A stretch of DNA of 64,000 bases, from the NCBI RefSeq assembly GCF_011806425.1, contig NZ_JAATOV010000003.1:1-64000 (forward strand), read 5' to 3'. The notes beneath the pieces are model-generated. The model worked only from the letters and a program-made list of their open reading frames with translations. It was not told the DNA's origin and made no database searches. Both the position numbers and the translations under genes were made by a program. Each line of letters starts with the position of its first letter. Position 1 is the stretch's first letter. Below, in pieces: positions 18,578 through 26,987 of this stretch. The stretch comes from Thalassospira lucentensis. Its GTDB lineage: Bacteria > Pseudomonadota > Alphaproteobacteria > Rhodospirillales > Thalassospiraceae.

Positions 18578-19810
18578 ATGAAACAAACCTGGAGATGGTT
18601 CGGTCCGAGCGATCAGGTCAGTATTGATGACATTTGCCAAGCTGGCGCGCACGGCGTCGTTTCCGCCCTGCATCATGTTCCAAGTGGCGATGTGTGGACA
18701 CCCGAAGAAATAGCAAAACGCCACGGCGAAATTGCTGTGATGAAAGATGGTGCGCCTTCTGGTTTGACGTGGGATGTGGTCGAAAGCCTTCCGGTATCCG
18801 AATCCATCAAACGTCAGGTTGGCCCATGGAAAGACCATATCGAGGCTTATAAACAAAGCCTGCGCAATCTTGCCGATTCCGGGATTTCGATTGTTTGCTA
18901 TAACTTCATGCCGGTTCTTGATTGGACGCGCACGCATTTGAATTGGCGGCTGTCAAACGGCGCGACCTGCATGCGCTTTGACCTGACCGATTTTGTCGCC
19001 TTTGATCTGTTTATTCTGAAACGCGATGGCGCAGCGGGGGATTACCCGGCCGAAATCGTTGCCGATGCAAAGCAACGCTTTGACGCAATGTCAAAAGATC
19101 GTCTGGCGGAACTTGAACGCACGGTCGCGTTTGGTTTGCCCGGATCGGTTGAAAACCTGTCGCTTGATGATTTGCGCGGATTGTTGGCAACCTATGCCGA
19201 TATTGATGCCGACACGCTGCGCGCGAACTTAGTCGCGTTCCTTGAAGAAGTCGTGCCGGTCGCCCGCGAAGTTGGCATTCGCATGTGCTGCCATCCTGAT
19301 GATCCGCCCTTTGCGCTTTTGGGCCTGCCGCGGATCATGTCGACCGAGGCGGATTATGCCTTCATCATGCAGGCGGTTGATATTCCTGAAAACGGGATCA
19401 CGCTGTGTTCCGGGTCGCTTGGTGTGCATCCGGAAAACGATTTGCCGGGCATGATGAAACGCCATGGCGATCGGGTTCATTTCATCCATCTGCGCAATAC
19501 CAAACGCGAAAGCGAAGGTCTGCCGTGCAGCTTCCACGAAGCCGAACACCTGGATGGCGACACCGATATGGTGGCGTTGATTGAGCAGATTTTGCTTGAA
19601 GAGGCGCGCCGTAAGGCCGCTGGACGTTCGGATTGGAACATCCCGATGCGCCCGGATCACGGCCACGATATCCTTGATGATTTGGGCAAAAAAGGTCAGC
19701 CGGGTTATCCCGCGATTGGCCGCCTTAAAGGTCTGGCTGAGCTACGCGGCGCGATGCAAGCACTGTCGCACGGTTTGCATCGTTCGAAATCGACGGAGGC
19801 CGCAGAATGA
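18578..19810 (+). CDS. uxuA: D-mannonate dehydratase
   Basis: 410 residues from the ATG at 18578. It shows the UxuA family pattern from the first residues (MKQTWRWFGPSDQVSIDDI) through CYNFMPVLDWTRTHL, CCHPDDPP, the LCSGSLGVHPENDL metal-site region, VHFIHLRNTK and MRPDHGHDI. It removes water from D-mannonate to give 2-keto-3-deoxy-D-gluconate in the cytoplasm, using a divalent metal. The length is typical. It is first in a tightly coupled operon: its stop overlaps the start of uxuB by 4 bases. Confidence 0.96.
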   Translation: MKQTWRWFGPSDQVSIDDICQAGAHGVVSALHHVPSGDVWTPEEIAKRHGEIAVMKDGAPSGLTWDVVESLPVSESIKRQVGPWKDHIEAYKQSLRNLADSGISIVCYNFMPVLDWTRTHLNWRLSNGATCMRFDLTDFVAFDLFILKRDGAAGDYPAEIVADAKQRFDAMSKDRLAELERTVAFGLPGSVENLSLDDLRGLLATYADIDADTLRANLVAFLEEVVPVAREVGIRMCCHPDDPPFALLGLPRIMSTEADYAFIMQAVDIPENGITLCSGSLGVHPENDLPGMMKRHGDRVHFIHLRNTKRESEGLPCSFHEAEHLDGDTDMVALIEQILLEEARRKAAGRSDWNIPMRPDHGHDILDDLGKKGQPGYPAIGRLKGLAELRGAMQALSHGLHRSKSTEAAE

Positions 19811-21276
19811 CCGAAGCGGGTAAGCCTGAGGGACAAGATCCCCAAAAATCAGCGCGTCCCGGCATCGTTCATATCGGGATTGGCGCGTTCCATCGCGCCC
19901 ATCAGGCGGTCTATACCGATGCAGCGATCAAAGCTGAGGGCGGTGATTGGAAAATCATCGGGGTCAGCTTGCGCAGCACCGATATTGTCGATGCGCTGAA
20001 TGCGCAAAACGGTGACTTTACGGTCATCGAACGCCATCCAGATGGGCCAAAGGCACAGCGTGTTACAAGCATGTCGCGCGCAATTGCCGCCGCACGCGAT
20101 ATTCAACCCGTTCTGGATGCGTTGGCCGATCCGGCCATTCGGATCATTACCATCACGGTCACCGAAAAGGCCTATGGCATTGATCGTGCGTCGGGGCAGG
20201 TTGTTGTTGATCATCCGTCGATCAAGCACGATCTGGAAAACCCGCGTCAGCCATCCGGCCTTTTGGGGATTTTGGTCGAAGGGCTGCGGTTACGCAAAGA
20301 AGCCGGCACCGAACCGTTTACGGTGGTGTCGTGTGATAACCTGCCGTCAAATGGTGTTTTGTTGCGCAATGGCGTGATTGATTTCGCGCGTCGGATTGAT
20401 GCCGCACTTGCCGACTGGATCGCGCAATCTGTGTCGTTCCCGTCAACTATGGTGGATCGTATCACCCCGGCGTCAACCGCGTCGACATATGCCGATGCCA
20501 AACGCCTGCTGGGCCAAGATGACCCTGCCGCGATCGAGACAGAACCGTTTTCCCAATGGGTGATCGAGGATGACTTTCCCAATGGCCGTCCGGCATGGGA
20601 TGCCGGTGGGGCGGTTATGGTCAAAGATGTCGAACCCTATGAGCTTATGAAACTTCGTATGCTTAATGGCAGCCATTCTTTGATTGCTTATATGGGGCAA
20701 CTTGGCGGTTATCGTTATGTGCGCGATGCCATGGCCGACGCGGATTTTGCCAAGCTGGTTGGGCTGCATATGAAAAATGCGGCGGCCACCATGCAGCCAT
20801 TGCCCGGCATCGATTTTGCCCAATATGGCGAAGATCTGTTGGACCGGTTCCGCAACCCGGAAATCGCCCATGAAACCCGCCAGATTGCCATGGATGGGAC
20901 GGAAAAACTGCCGCAACGCATTTTCGCACCGGCCTGTGAACTTAAAGGCAATTCGGCCGAACTTGGCACCTTTGCGCTGTGCTGTGCTGCATGGATGGCC
21001 GTCATGCGTCAACGCATCGACGCGGCCGGATCAGGCAATGCCGCCGATGACATCAATGATCCGCGCGCGACAGAAATTATCACGGCACTGACCAACGCAC
21101 AGTCACCATCGGAAATCTATGACAGCCTTGCCGCATTGCCAAACTGGATGCCAGACCAACTGAAATCCGATGCGTCATGGCGTGATGCGGTGATTGCACG
21201 TTTGGCTGTGTTGCTGTTTGGTGACGATGTAAATGCGGCGGCACGTGCCGCAATGGCGCAAGAGATCGCATCATGA
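19807..21276 (+). CDS. uxuB: Mannitol dehydrogenase family protein, D-mannonate oxidoreductase (fructuronate reductase)
   Basis: 489 residues of the long-chain polyol dehydrogenase family. The N-terminus holds the NAD-binding GIVHIGIGAFHRAHQAVY; later come DNLPSNG, the conserved TMVDRITPA, the QWVIEDDFPNGRPAW motif and the catalytic-lysine region ELMKLRMLNGSHS. In this operon it should interconvert D-fructuronate and D-mannonate with NADH. Mannitol and arabinitol dehydrogenases share the fold, but flanking uxuA and kdgK favour UxuB. It overlaps both neighbours by 4 bases. Confidence 0.9.
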   Translation: MTEAGKPEGQDPQKSARPGIVHIGIGAFHRAHQAVYTDAAIKAEGGDWKIIGVSLRSTDIVDALNAQNGDFTVIERHPDGPKAQRVTSMSRAIAAARDIQPVLDALADPAIRIITITVTEKAYGIDRASGQVVVDHPSIKHDLENPRQPSGLLGILVEGLRLRKEAGTEPFTVVSCDNLPSNGVLLRNGVIDFARRIDAALADWIAQSVSFPSTMVDRITPASTASTYADAKRLLGQDDPAAIETEPFSQWVIEDDFPNGRPAWDAGGAVMVKDVEPYELMKLRMLNGSHSLIAYMGQLGGYRYVRDAMADADFAKLVGLHMKNAAATMQPLPGIDFAQYGEDLLDRFRNPEIAHETRQIAMDGTEKLPQRIFAPACELKGNSAELGTFALCCAAWMAVMRQRIDAAGSGNAADDINDPRATEIITALTNAQSPSEIYDSLAALPNWMPDQLKSDASWRDAVIARLAVLLFGDDVNAAARAAMAQEIAS

Positions 21277-22169
21277 CCACGCATCATTTCGTTGCCATTG
21301 GCGAATGCATGATCGAAATGTCGGGCGGCACCGGTGATCAATGGAATATGGGCATTGCCGGTGACACGCTTAACACCGCCTGGCATTTCCGAAATGCAAC
21401 ATCGGCGGCGGATTGGCATGTGCGCTATGTCACCGCCCTTGGGGATGATCGCTATTCAGATCGCATTGCCACCTTTATTTCCGATGCCGGAATTGATGCC
21501 ACAGCCATTCAGCACCTTTCGGGTAAACGCCCGGGCTTGTATCTGATTGATCAAGAAGGCGGGGATCGCGTCTTTACCTATTGGCGTGAAAACTCGGCGG
21601 CGCGCAAAATGGCGGATGATCCGACCCAATTGGAAACCGCATTTCGCGGTGCGGATGTCATCTATCTGTCGGGGATCACCCTTGCCATTTTAACGCCGGA
21701 TCGCCGGGCGGCTTTGATCGAGTTGTTGGGCAATTTGCCCGATCACTGCCGGGTCGCATTTGATCCCAATATTCGACCCGCCCTTTGGGAAGATGCGCAA
21801 ACCTGCAAAGACACAATATCGCGCGTTGCAGGAATGTCGGACATCATCCTGCCCAGTTTCGATGACGAAGCAGCGCTTTTTGGTGATGCTTCACCAACCG
21901 AAACCGTGATGCGCTATCGCGATCTGGGTGTCAAAGAAGTTGTTGTGAAAAATGCTGGCAATCCGTGCACGTTTTTAAGCAACGGACAGGTTGAAACGAT
22001 CCCGACCCCAACGGTGACAAAAATTGTCGATGCCACCGGGGCAGGGGATTCATTTAATGCCGCATTCTTGGCAACCCGACTGTCGGGCAAAGACACGGCC
22101 GACGCCATCCGTGCCGGGCAGGACCTGTCGGGCAGGGTGATCCAAACCCACGGGGCACTGTTACGCTAA
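21273..22169 (+). CDS. kdgK: 2-keto-3-deoxygluconate kinase (PfkB family)
   Basis: 298 residues. PfkB fold markers include the N-terminal GECMIEM with glycine-rich strand, VAFDPNIRPALW, and the C-terminal catalytic motif DATGAGDSFNAAF with the catalytic Asp. It phosphorylates KDG to KDPG, which feeds the Entner-Doudoroff aldolase encoded elsewhere. It is the last gene of the uxuA-uxuB-kdgK operon. A following inverted repeat is not obvious. Confidence 0.93.
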   Translation: MTTHHFVAIGECMIEMSGGTGDQWNMGIAGDTLNTAWHFRNATSAADWHVRYVTALGDDRYSDRIATFISDAGIDATAIQHLSGKRPGLYLIDQEGGDRVFTYWRENSAARKMADDPTQLETAFRGADVIYLSGITLAILTPDRRAALIELLGNLPDHCRVAFDPNIRPALWEDAQTCKDTISRVAGMSDIILPSFDDEAALFGDASPTETVMRYRDLGVKEVVVKNAGNPCTFLSNGQVETIPTPTVTKIVDATGAGDSFNAAFLATRLSGKDTADAIRAGQDLSGRVIQTHGALLR

Positions 22170-22395
22170 TAGTTTTGTCGTCCATGTTTGATAGAGGTCT
22201 TCAGTCGGTATCTCATTTGATTGCCGTGGTCTTTGTTCATGCAACAATGATCGCGTATGGCGGTGATCTCTATTTTCGCAATTGAGGATAATGCGTTGTC
22301 AAGACAGCTGCCTAAAGAGCGACTTTTCAAAACAATAAGCGCTAGCGGCCGGTTGTTTTTGGCTGGGGACATGCGTTTTTAGTTGTTGAGATGTG

Positions 22396-23628
22396 CTAGG
22401 TGTCGGAGAGACCGTCAGCTTGCTCTCTTTTCTCCCGAATGTACCTAATTAAGGCGAGTTGTCGTTCACCCTGATGATGTAATTCGCGATAATCTATCTT
22501 CATTTTTCTAAAGGCGCGGCACTTGATGAAAAAGAGTCGCGTCCAGAACCTTAGATAGAGAAAATTATCGAGAATAATGTTATTTTCCTGTTTGTTGAAA
22601 GTTGCTCTTAAGACGGCCTTCGCAGGAAAAAGCCCCTTGAAAAGTGCGTAGCTGCGTTCTTGCATGCTAGATGAACTTGATAACAGCGAAAGTAACTTGG
22701 GGCCTGCAAACTTGCTTATGTCCGGGAATAGTCCGAGGTTGTCGAGTAGGCAGGGCATGATTGCTGACAGGTCCGCGTCGGGCTTCCAGCTCGAAAACTG
22801 CGTGGTTGTCACTCCTAGGTTTCTAGTCAGGAGATGCAGGCAAATATTTATGCTATCGGTAGCCCCCCATTCTTCTGCTCGGGCGCGGACGATATCCCAA
22901 TCTATTTTTGTATCGGAATCGGTGATTAATTCAGCTAAATCCCAAAGTTGGGTTAGGGAAACATCGAAATAGTGATGTTCCATATGCAGGCAAAGATAAA
23001 CCAGCAAGTCTTCGGACGACATAACCCGTGCATTTTTATGTTGCGCGTCGATAGCAAGAGATCGCAGCCAGATGCCGTCTAAGTCGATATCGTGTTCATC
23101 TGTCAAACGCCAATGCAGTTCGATTGGCAGGGTTGAAGCATCTGATTTAGTGAATGTCAGATTGTGATAATCATCGACGTCGAATAGGCCTTCGTCAAAG
23201 GTTGGGCTGCAGGTATACCCAATTTGAGTGAAATATTCGGCGAAAGCAGGAATATCTTTTTTTTGAGCCAGAATGTCGATGTCGCCCATAGAGCGGAGAC
23301 CAAGGTTGCTGTAAACCCGGCCGGCTAAGTCGATGCCTTTTAGGAGAATGGCTTGACGTCCCGATGAGGCAATTGCTTTGAATAGCAATTGTTTGCCTGC
23401 AAAGTTACGGGCAGCGTTCCCGAGAATATGAAGGCGAAGTTGGGAGTTGATTAGGTCCGGTGCGGATATATTGGTTTGCCGCAAGCGAAGAGCTAGAAAC
23501 TGTTGACCACCTTTTTCTTTCAGTAGGTTAAAAAGGGTGTTCCATTCATCGGGCCTCAGATTTTGCAGAACTTCTTCACCATCTTTATCCCAACGCAGAG
23601 CTGATAAGAGAGAGCTAGCAGCGGTCAT
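22396..23628 (-). CDS. Nucleotidyltransferase-family protein of the lasso cluster
   Basis: 410 residues of the NTP_transf_5 (PF14907-like) family. The core shows LLKGIDLAGRVYSNLGLRSMGDIDIL with the metal-binding Asp pair D116/D118, and the downstream LPIELHWRLTDEHD strand that supplies the third carboxylate. Homologues are known in lasso-peptide clusters that also have HPr-kinase-like kinases, such as the paeninodin type, where their role is unsettled. It may attach a nucleotide or another group to the phosphorylated peptide. Its start overlaps the B2 stop by 4 bases; it is the last gene of the operon. Confidence 0.85.
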   Translation of the reverse strand: MTAASSLLSALRWDKDGEEVLQNLRPDEWNTLFNLLKEKGGQQFLALRLRQTNISAPDLINSQLRLHILGNAARNFAGKQLLFKAIASSGRQAILLKGIDLAGRVYSNLGLRSMGDIDILAQKKDIPAFAEYFTQIGYTCSPTFDEGLFDVDDYHNLTFTKSDASTLPIELHWRLTDEHDIDLDGIWLRSLAIDAQHKNARVMSSEDLLVYLCLHMEHHYFDVSLTQLWDLAELITDSDTKIDWDIVRARAEEWGATDSINICLHLLTRNLGVTTTQFSSWKPDADLSAIMPCLLDNLGLFPDISKFAGPKLLSLLSSSSSMQERSYALFKGLFPAKAVLRATFNKQENNIILDNFLYLRFWTRLFFIKCRAFRKMKIDYRELHHQGERQLALIRYIREKREQADGLSDT

Positions 23629-24113
23629 GGGGCTTGTACTGTCGATGTAGAAGTGGCTTTTCGGTTACGATAAGCCGCTATTTGCTTGAATAGTGCGCGT
23701 TCGGAACCGCCGGTCAGTATTTCATCGTTGCATTCAAGCCAAGCATGTGCCGCTAGCGAATTCTCAGGCGCGGTAGAACGTGAGACCCCAAGGAAAAGTA
23801 AGCTAGGGATATGCCGACGTTGCAGCAAAACCGATCCGGCGAGTGCTTTTACAAGGCAAGTGCAATTCAAAGGAAGACGGCTGGCGGCAGTTGTAATAGC
23901 CCACGATATATCTTCTGTTCGAACTTCAGGAGACATATTTGTTGGGAATGTTGAGGATGCTGTTTCCAAATCAAAAAGGCGGAGGACTCTCGCAATAGGC
24001 AAACAGGTAATTGCCAAGCGCGCATACAGTAATAGTATACTGGCTTCTAGTAGCAGCAGAAACTGAGGGAAACCGGCTTTTTGGAGCTTGGAAAAATCAC
24101 CCTTTCGAAACAT
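23625..24113 (-). CDS. Lasso peptide leader peptidase (B2 protein)
   Basis: 162 residues, the length of stand-alone B2 proteins. The N-terminal region is hydrophobic; the transglutaminase-like protease core contains the catalytic triad candidates C86 (NCTCLVKALAG), H123 (LAAHAWLE) and D130. It cuts the leader peptide from the precursor after the residue following the conserved Thr. It works with the separate leader-binding B1 protein, whose gene overlaps it by 17 bases. A split B1/B2 arrangement is standard in many lasso clusters. Confidence 0.9.
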   Translation of the reverse strand: MFRKGDFSKLQKAGFPQFLLLLEASILLLYARLAITCLPIARVLRLFDLETASSTFPTNMSPEVRTEDISWAITTAASRLPLNCTCLVKALAGSVLLQRRHIPSLLFLGVSRSTAPENSLAAHAWLECNDEILTGGSERALFKQIAAYRNRKATSTSTVQAP

Positions 24114-24387
24114 CTATCAAACTCTCATCGGCGAGTTGGCCAAGGAATGCGATGACATCATTTCTGATCTCGATAGAATCACCTTCGAATGAATTTACGA
24201 TGTCGACGCAAAGTTCTTCAACTTTTCGCGGTTTTTCTATTTCTTCCCATATTTTGCGTGCAACCGGATTGAGGCCAACATAGTTGTTGGATTCATAACT
24301 GATAATTACCAGATCACCGTCAACGGCAGTGTTTGGCAAATCTTTCTTTTGAACAACAATGGAATCTTCAGAGATTTTGCTAGTCAT
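24097..24387 (-). CDS. PqqD-like leader-recognition protein (lasso B1/RRE)
   Basis: 96 residues from the ATG at 24387, which has AGAGGG upstream; a start 10 codons earlier lacks one. It is a winged-helix RiPP recognition element of the PqqD family: strands LVIISYESNNYVGLNPVARKIWEEIEKPRKVEELCVDIV (in part) and a C-terminal helix pair. It should bind the W-x-K-P segment of both precursor leaders and bring them to B2. It overlaps the B2 gene and the sulfotransferase gene, so translation is coupled. Confidence 0.88.
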   Translation of the reverse strand: MTSKISEDSIVVQKKDLPNTAVDGDLVIISYESNNYVGLNPVARKIWEEIEKPRKVEELCVDIVNSFEGDSIEIRNDVIAFLGQLADESLIDVSKG

Positions 24388-25279
24388 CTTGTCCCTCTGG
24401 CCGCTTTCCGTGTGCATCGACGTATCTGAGGCGTTGCATCATTTCGCCGTGCGTATCGATTAGCTTGTCTATAAGTTTTTGTGGCAGTTCCTCACGCCAT
24501 CCATCTACTTTTCCTTTGCGGAAAAACAGACCTGCAGCTTTTGCTGGTCTCTCCCGAAACCCCTGAGTTTGCTCTTGTGCTTGCAGTTTTTTAAAGCTGC
24601 ATAACTCTAGTGCGTGTTTTAGCCTATTCTCATCATATGCCAACCCGCAAAATGTGACCAACCGCCCAAAAGATTCCATTGGATTTTGGACCATATCTTC
24701 ATATCGCAGGTGACATAAGACAACTTCAGTTTGATCCAACCAGCTTTGGGCATGCTGACTCCAGCTTCCGATTTTTTGTTCGATGGCTGGAGATGGTCGT
24801 TTGTCTGCTGCTGAAAGGCAGTAGTCGCGAGTGCAAAGTATATCTACAGATATTTCAAGTGAGACACCCCAATGGGATGCTGCGGAGGATGCGATGTCAA
24901 GGACATTACGAGAAATGAAGACAGCCTTCTTCGTTACGTCAGGCGGAAACAATAGGTTGCCATCAGCCGTTTTCCGCCAAAGATCATGTGTTTTTACAAA
25001 CAGGTTGTCGTTGGTTTCACGCGAGAGGGCCCGCAAGATTTCTGGGCGAAAATTATCAATCGTGGCGGGATCTAGCATGGATGTTTTTATCCCAAGATAG
25101 CGATCAAAACAAACACGGGAGAAAGCAGCAGCTAGATTGGTTTCGGCGGTTTTGTTGATATCTACAGGCGACGTGCCGATGTAACTTGCGAGAAACATTC
25201 TCGTCCAAGTGTTTCCTGACTTTGGATAGGATGCCAAGGGAATGATATTACTCACCGATGATTGCTCCAAGAACGTCAT
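24380..25279 (-). CDS. PAPS-dependent sulfotransferase in the lasso cluster
   Basis: 299 residues. The PAPS 5'-phosphosulfate loop PLASYPKSGNTW (residues 14-25) and the 3'-phosphate motif FISRNVLDIASSAASHWG (Arg and Ser) are both present, as is the C-terminal region FRERPAKAAGLFFRKGKVDGWREELP typical of the cytosolic aryl-sulfotransferase type (RKGxxGDW-like). It transfers a sulfuryl group to a hydroxyl or amine. The overlaps with the kinase (32 bases) and B1 (8 bases) show it is part of the operon, so the lasso peptide or a leader intermediate is the likely acceptor. A sulfotransferase is not part of the standard lasso set. Confidence 0.88.
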   Translation of the reverse strand: MTFLEQSSVSNIIPLASYPKSGNTWTRMFLASYIGTSPVDINKTAETNLAAAFSRVCFDRYLGIKTSMLDPATIDNFRPEILRALSRETNDNLFVKTHDLWRKTADGNLLFPPDVTKKAVFISRNVLDIASSAASHWGVSLEISVDILCTRDYCLSAADKRPSPAIEQKIGSWSQHAQSWLDQTEVVLCHLRYEDMVQNPMESFGRLVTFCGLAYDENRLKHALELCSFKKLQAQEQTQGFRERPAKAAGLFFRKGKVDGWREELPQKLIDKLIDTHGEMMQRLRYVDAHGKRPEGQDD

Positions 25280-26129
25280 CCATTGACCATCTGTTTTCAG
25301 GGCGAGAAACTAAAAGCAGATCGATACTGGAAAGCGTATAGAGAAAACTGGTTTGAACCGACATGATATCTTTAGGCAGCAGAGGGCCATAAAGACATGA
25401 AAGCAACAGCTCTAATTTCTTCTGACCACTTATGCGTTCTACCTTAACCTTGCTGGTGTTTTCAGTCCGCTTTAGATAGATAATTCGAGATACAGGTTTG
25501 GACTGCTGCTGCGCGTTATGAGATATCGCCACTTTATTACGGTGCCAATCGCGACGCGGTAGGTGCGCGGTCGAATAGGGCAGATATTCTAGTGCATCTT
25601 CACAAAGGCATACTTCTTTTGTGCCCGGTAGAATCTCTAATTTCCCATTTTCACCTAGCCTTACTGCGCAAAGGTCGTCGGCCTGCAGGTGCCATCCCTT
25701 AGTTACCAGATGAGATATTGTTGTTGATTTCCCCGCACCAGAGTCACCCGTGACGATCACAGCTTGATCATTTGTGCTAGCACTTGAAGCATGGAAAGCA
25801 AGCATTTTGCGTTGCCGCAAGACAGCCGCCATAACTTGATAAAACAGGTTATGAAGAAACAAATCTTCTTTGCAGTCCTTGTTTTTTTGGAATTTTATCG
25901 AATTGCCATTTTCAACAAGAAAGCGAGCTGATTGCATTCCACCTCGCAGGAGAAATGCGCCATGATCTACATCGAACGATTGTTCAGTGACTTTTGGAGC
26001 CGGAAGATGCCGTGGTACATCCGTTTCAACTGCGATAACATCCACTTTCGCACCAGCTTGAGCACCATCTACCCCTTGGCAGGTAAAGGGTAGCGATACA
26101 ACAAGCCCATGAATTAAATAGTAGGGCAT
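25248..26129 (-). CDS. HPr kinase-like lasso peptide kinase, second copy
   Basis: 293 residues. A variable N-terminal half is followed by an HprK-type P-loop core: AFHASSAS, Walker A GDSGAGKST (G128-S135), and QADDLCAV with Asp151/Asp152. Relatives in other lasso clusters (ThcK, PadeK) phosphorylate a Ser hydroxyl at the C-terminus of the precursor. The P-loop here is canonical. The ATG has AGGAG six bases upstream and overlaps the preceding kinase gene by 16 bases. Candidate acceptors are the Ser/Thr residues in the two core tails. Confidence 0.85.
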   Translation of the reverse strand: MPYYLIHGLVVSLPFTCQGVDGAQAGAKVDVIAVETDVPRHLPAPKVTEQSFDVDHGAFLLRGGMQSARFLVENGNSIKFQKNKDCKEDLFLHNLFYQVMAAVLRQRKMLAFHASSASTNDQAVIVTGDSGAGKSTTISHLVTKGWHLQADDLCAVRLGENGKLEILPGTKEVCLCEDALEYLPYSTAHLPRRDWHRNKVAISHNAQQQSKPVSRIIYLKRTENTSKVKVERISGQKKLELLLSCLYGPLLPKDIMSVQTSFLYTLSSIDLLLVSRPENRWSMDDVLGAIIGE

Positions 26130-26986
26130 TTGTGCTCCTGCAGGATTACGTCTGCGGCATTTTCAATATCGCTTAGGTTACGGTGCGCCATATCAATATA
26201 TTTAAACGGTGCCGAACTTGTTGCTGCATAAGTTTGCAGCAACTGATTTGCTGTAGTGAATACACTGTTTATTGGAGCATTATACGGTGGAAGGCTGTTT
26301 TTAGAGAGCTTTGAAATACCCGTAGGACCAGATGAGAATTGGGCTTTATCTGCACGCAGGTCTATTCTTAAATGGTATATTGCTTTTATTGGCATCAATC
26401 TATCTTCGAAAGCACTCTCAGAGATGTTCCAATAGGGAATGTCATGCAAAGACTCTGAGGCTGGAGTAAGCCAACTTGGGCGTTTTTTGACAAAAATGCT
26501 TTCAATTGTATCTGGCCAAAGGCGCATTTGCGGCCATATTGGCGCGACATTAGCAATTCCATCACGATTAACAAAAATAGAAGCTGCGTCGTCACCCATT
26601 AAGCGAAGACCACGTTTCATTAAGGCCAGTGCGAGAGCCGATTTGCCGGTAACAGTTTGTCCGCAAAGTAAAATGGCACCATTAGGGCCTGCAACGGCTG
26701 CGGCGTTTAGACTGAATCCCCCGCGAAGGAGCGTGATCGCGACAAGTGGTAAAGAACGCAGGAACGGGCCAATGTTATCCCATTTTTTGGCGGCGCTATC
26801 GCTTATGATTAGGTCACTTTTGCTGGCGAGGACACGACCGAACTGAGGAATATCTACAAGTAGCTGATCGCGGGTCGCTTGCCACAAAATGCCACGGTCA
26901 ACAGGATTTATAAGGTCCTCAACCGTCGGCATGGTATTAATTCTGACGTCATCTAACCAATCAGGAAGTATCTTTGGTGCATTCAT
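26114..26986 (-). CDS. HPr kinase-like lasso peptide kinase, first copy
   Basis: 290 residues, HprK-like but clearly different from the next gene. The core shows SLNAAAVAGPNGAILLCGQTVTGKSALAL, whose P-loop (G109-S116) still fits GxxxxGKS but is unusual in lacking the Ser-Gly pair, and GDDAASIFV with Asp132/Asp133. It starts one base after the cyclase stop codon. It may act on the other precursor, at a different step, or as a partner subunit of the second kinase. Confidence 0.8.
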   Translation of the reverse strand: MNAPKILPDWLDDVRINTMPTVEDLINPVDRGILWQATRDQLLVDIPQFGRVLASKSDLIISDSAAKKWDNIGPFLRSLPLVAITLLRGGFSLNAAAVAGPNGAILLCGQTVTGKSALALALMKRGLRLMGDDAASIFVNRDGIANVAPIWPQMRLWPDTIESIFVKKRPSWLTPASESLHDIPYWNISESAFEDRLMPIKAIYHLRIDLRADKAQFSSGPTGISKLSKNSLPPYNAPINSVFTTANQLLQTYAATSSAPFKYIDMAHRNLSDIENAADVILQEHKCPTI

Positions 26987-26987
26987 T

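Noticed and set aside
19807-21276. Annotation as mannitol 2-dehydrogenase
   Set aside because: The fold is shared, but coupling to uxuA and kdgK makes fructuronate reductase the better call.
22166-22372. Minus-strand 68-codon frame between kdgK and the lasso cluster
   Set aside because: No ribosome site, low-complexity protein, overlaps the kdgK end; considered as a possible extra precursor but has no leader motif.
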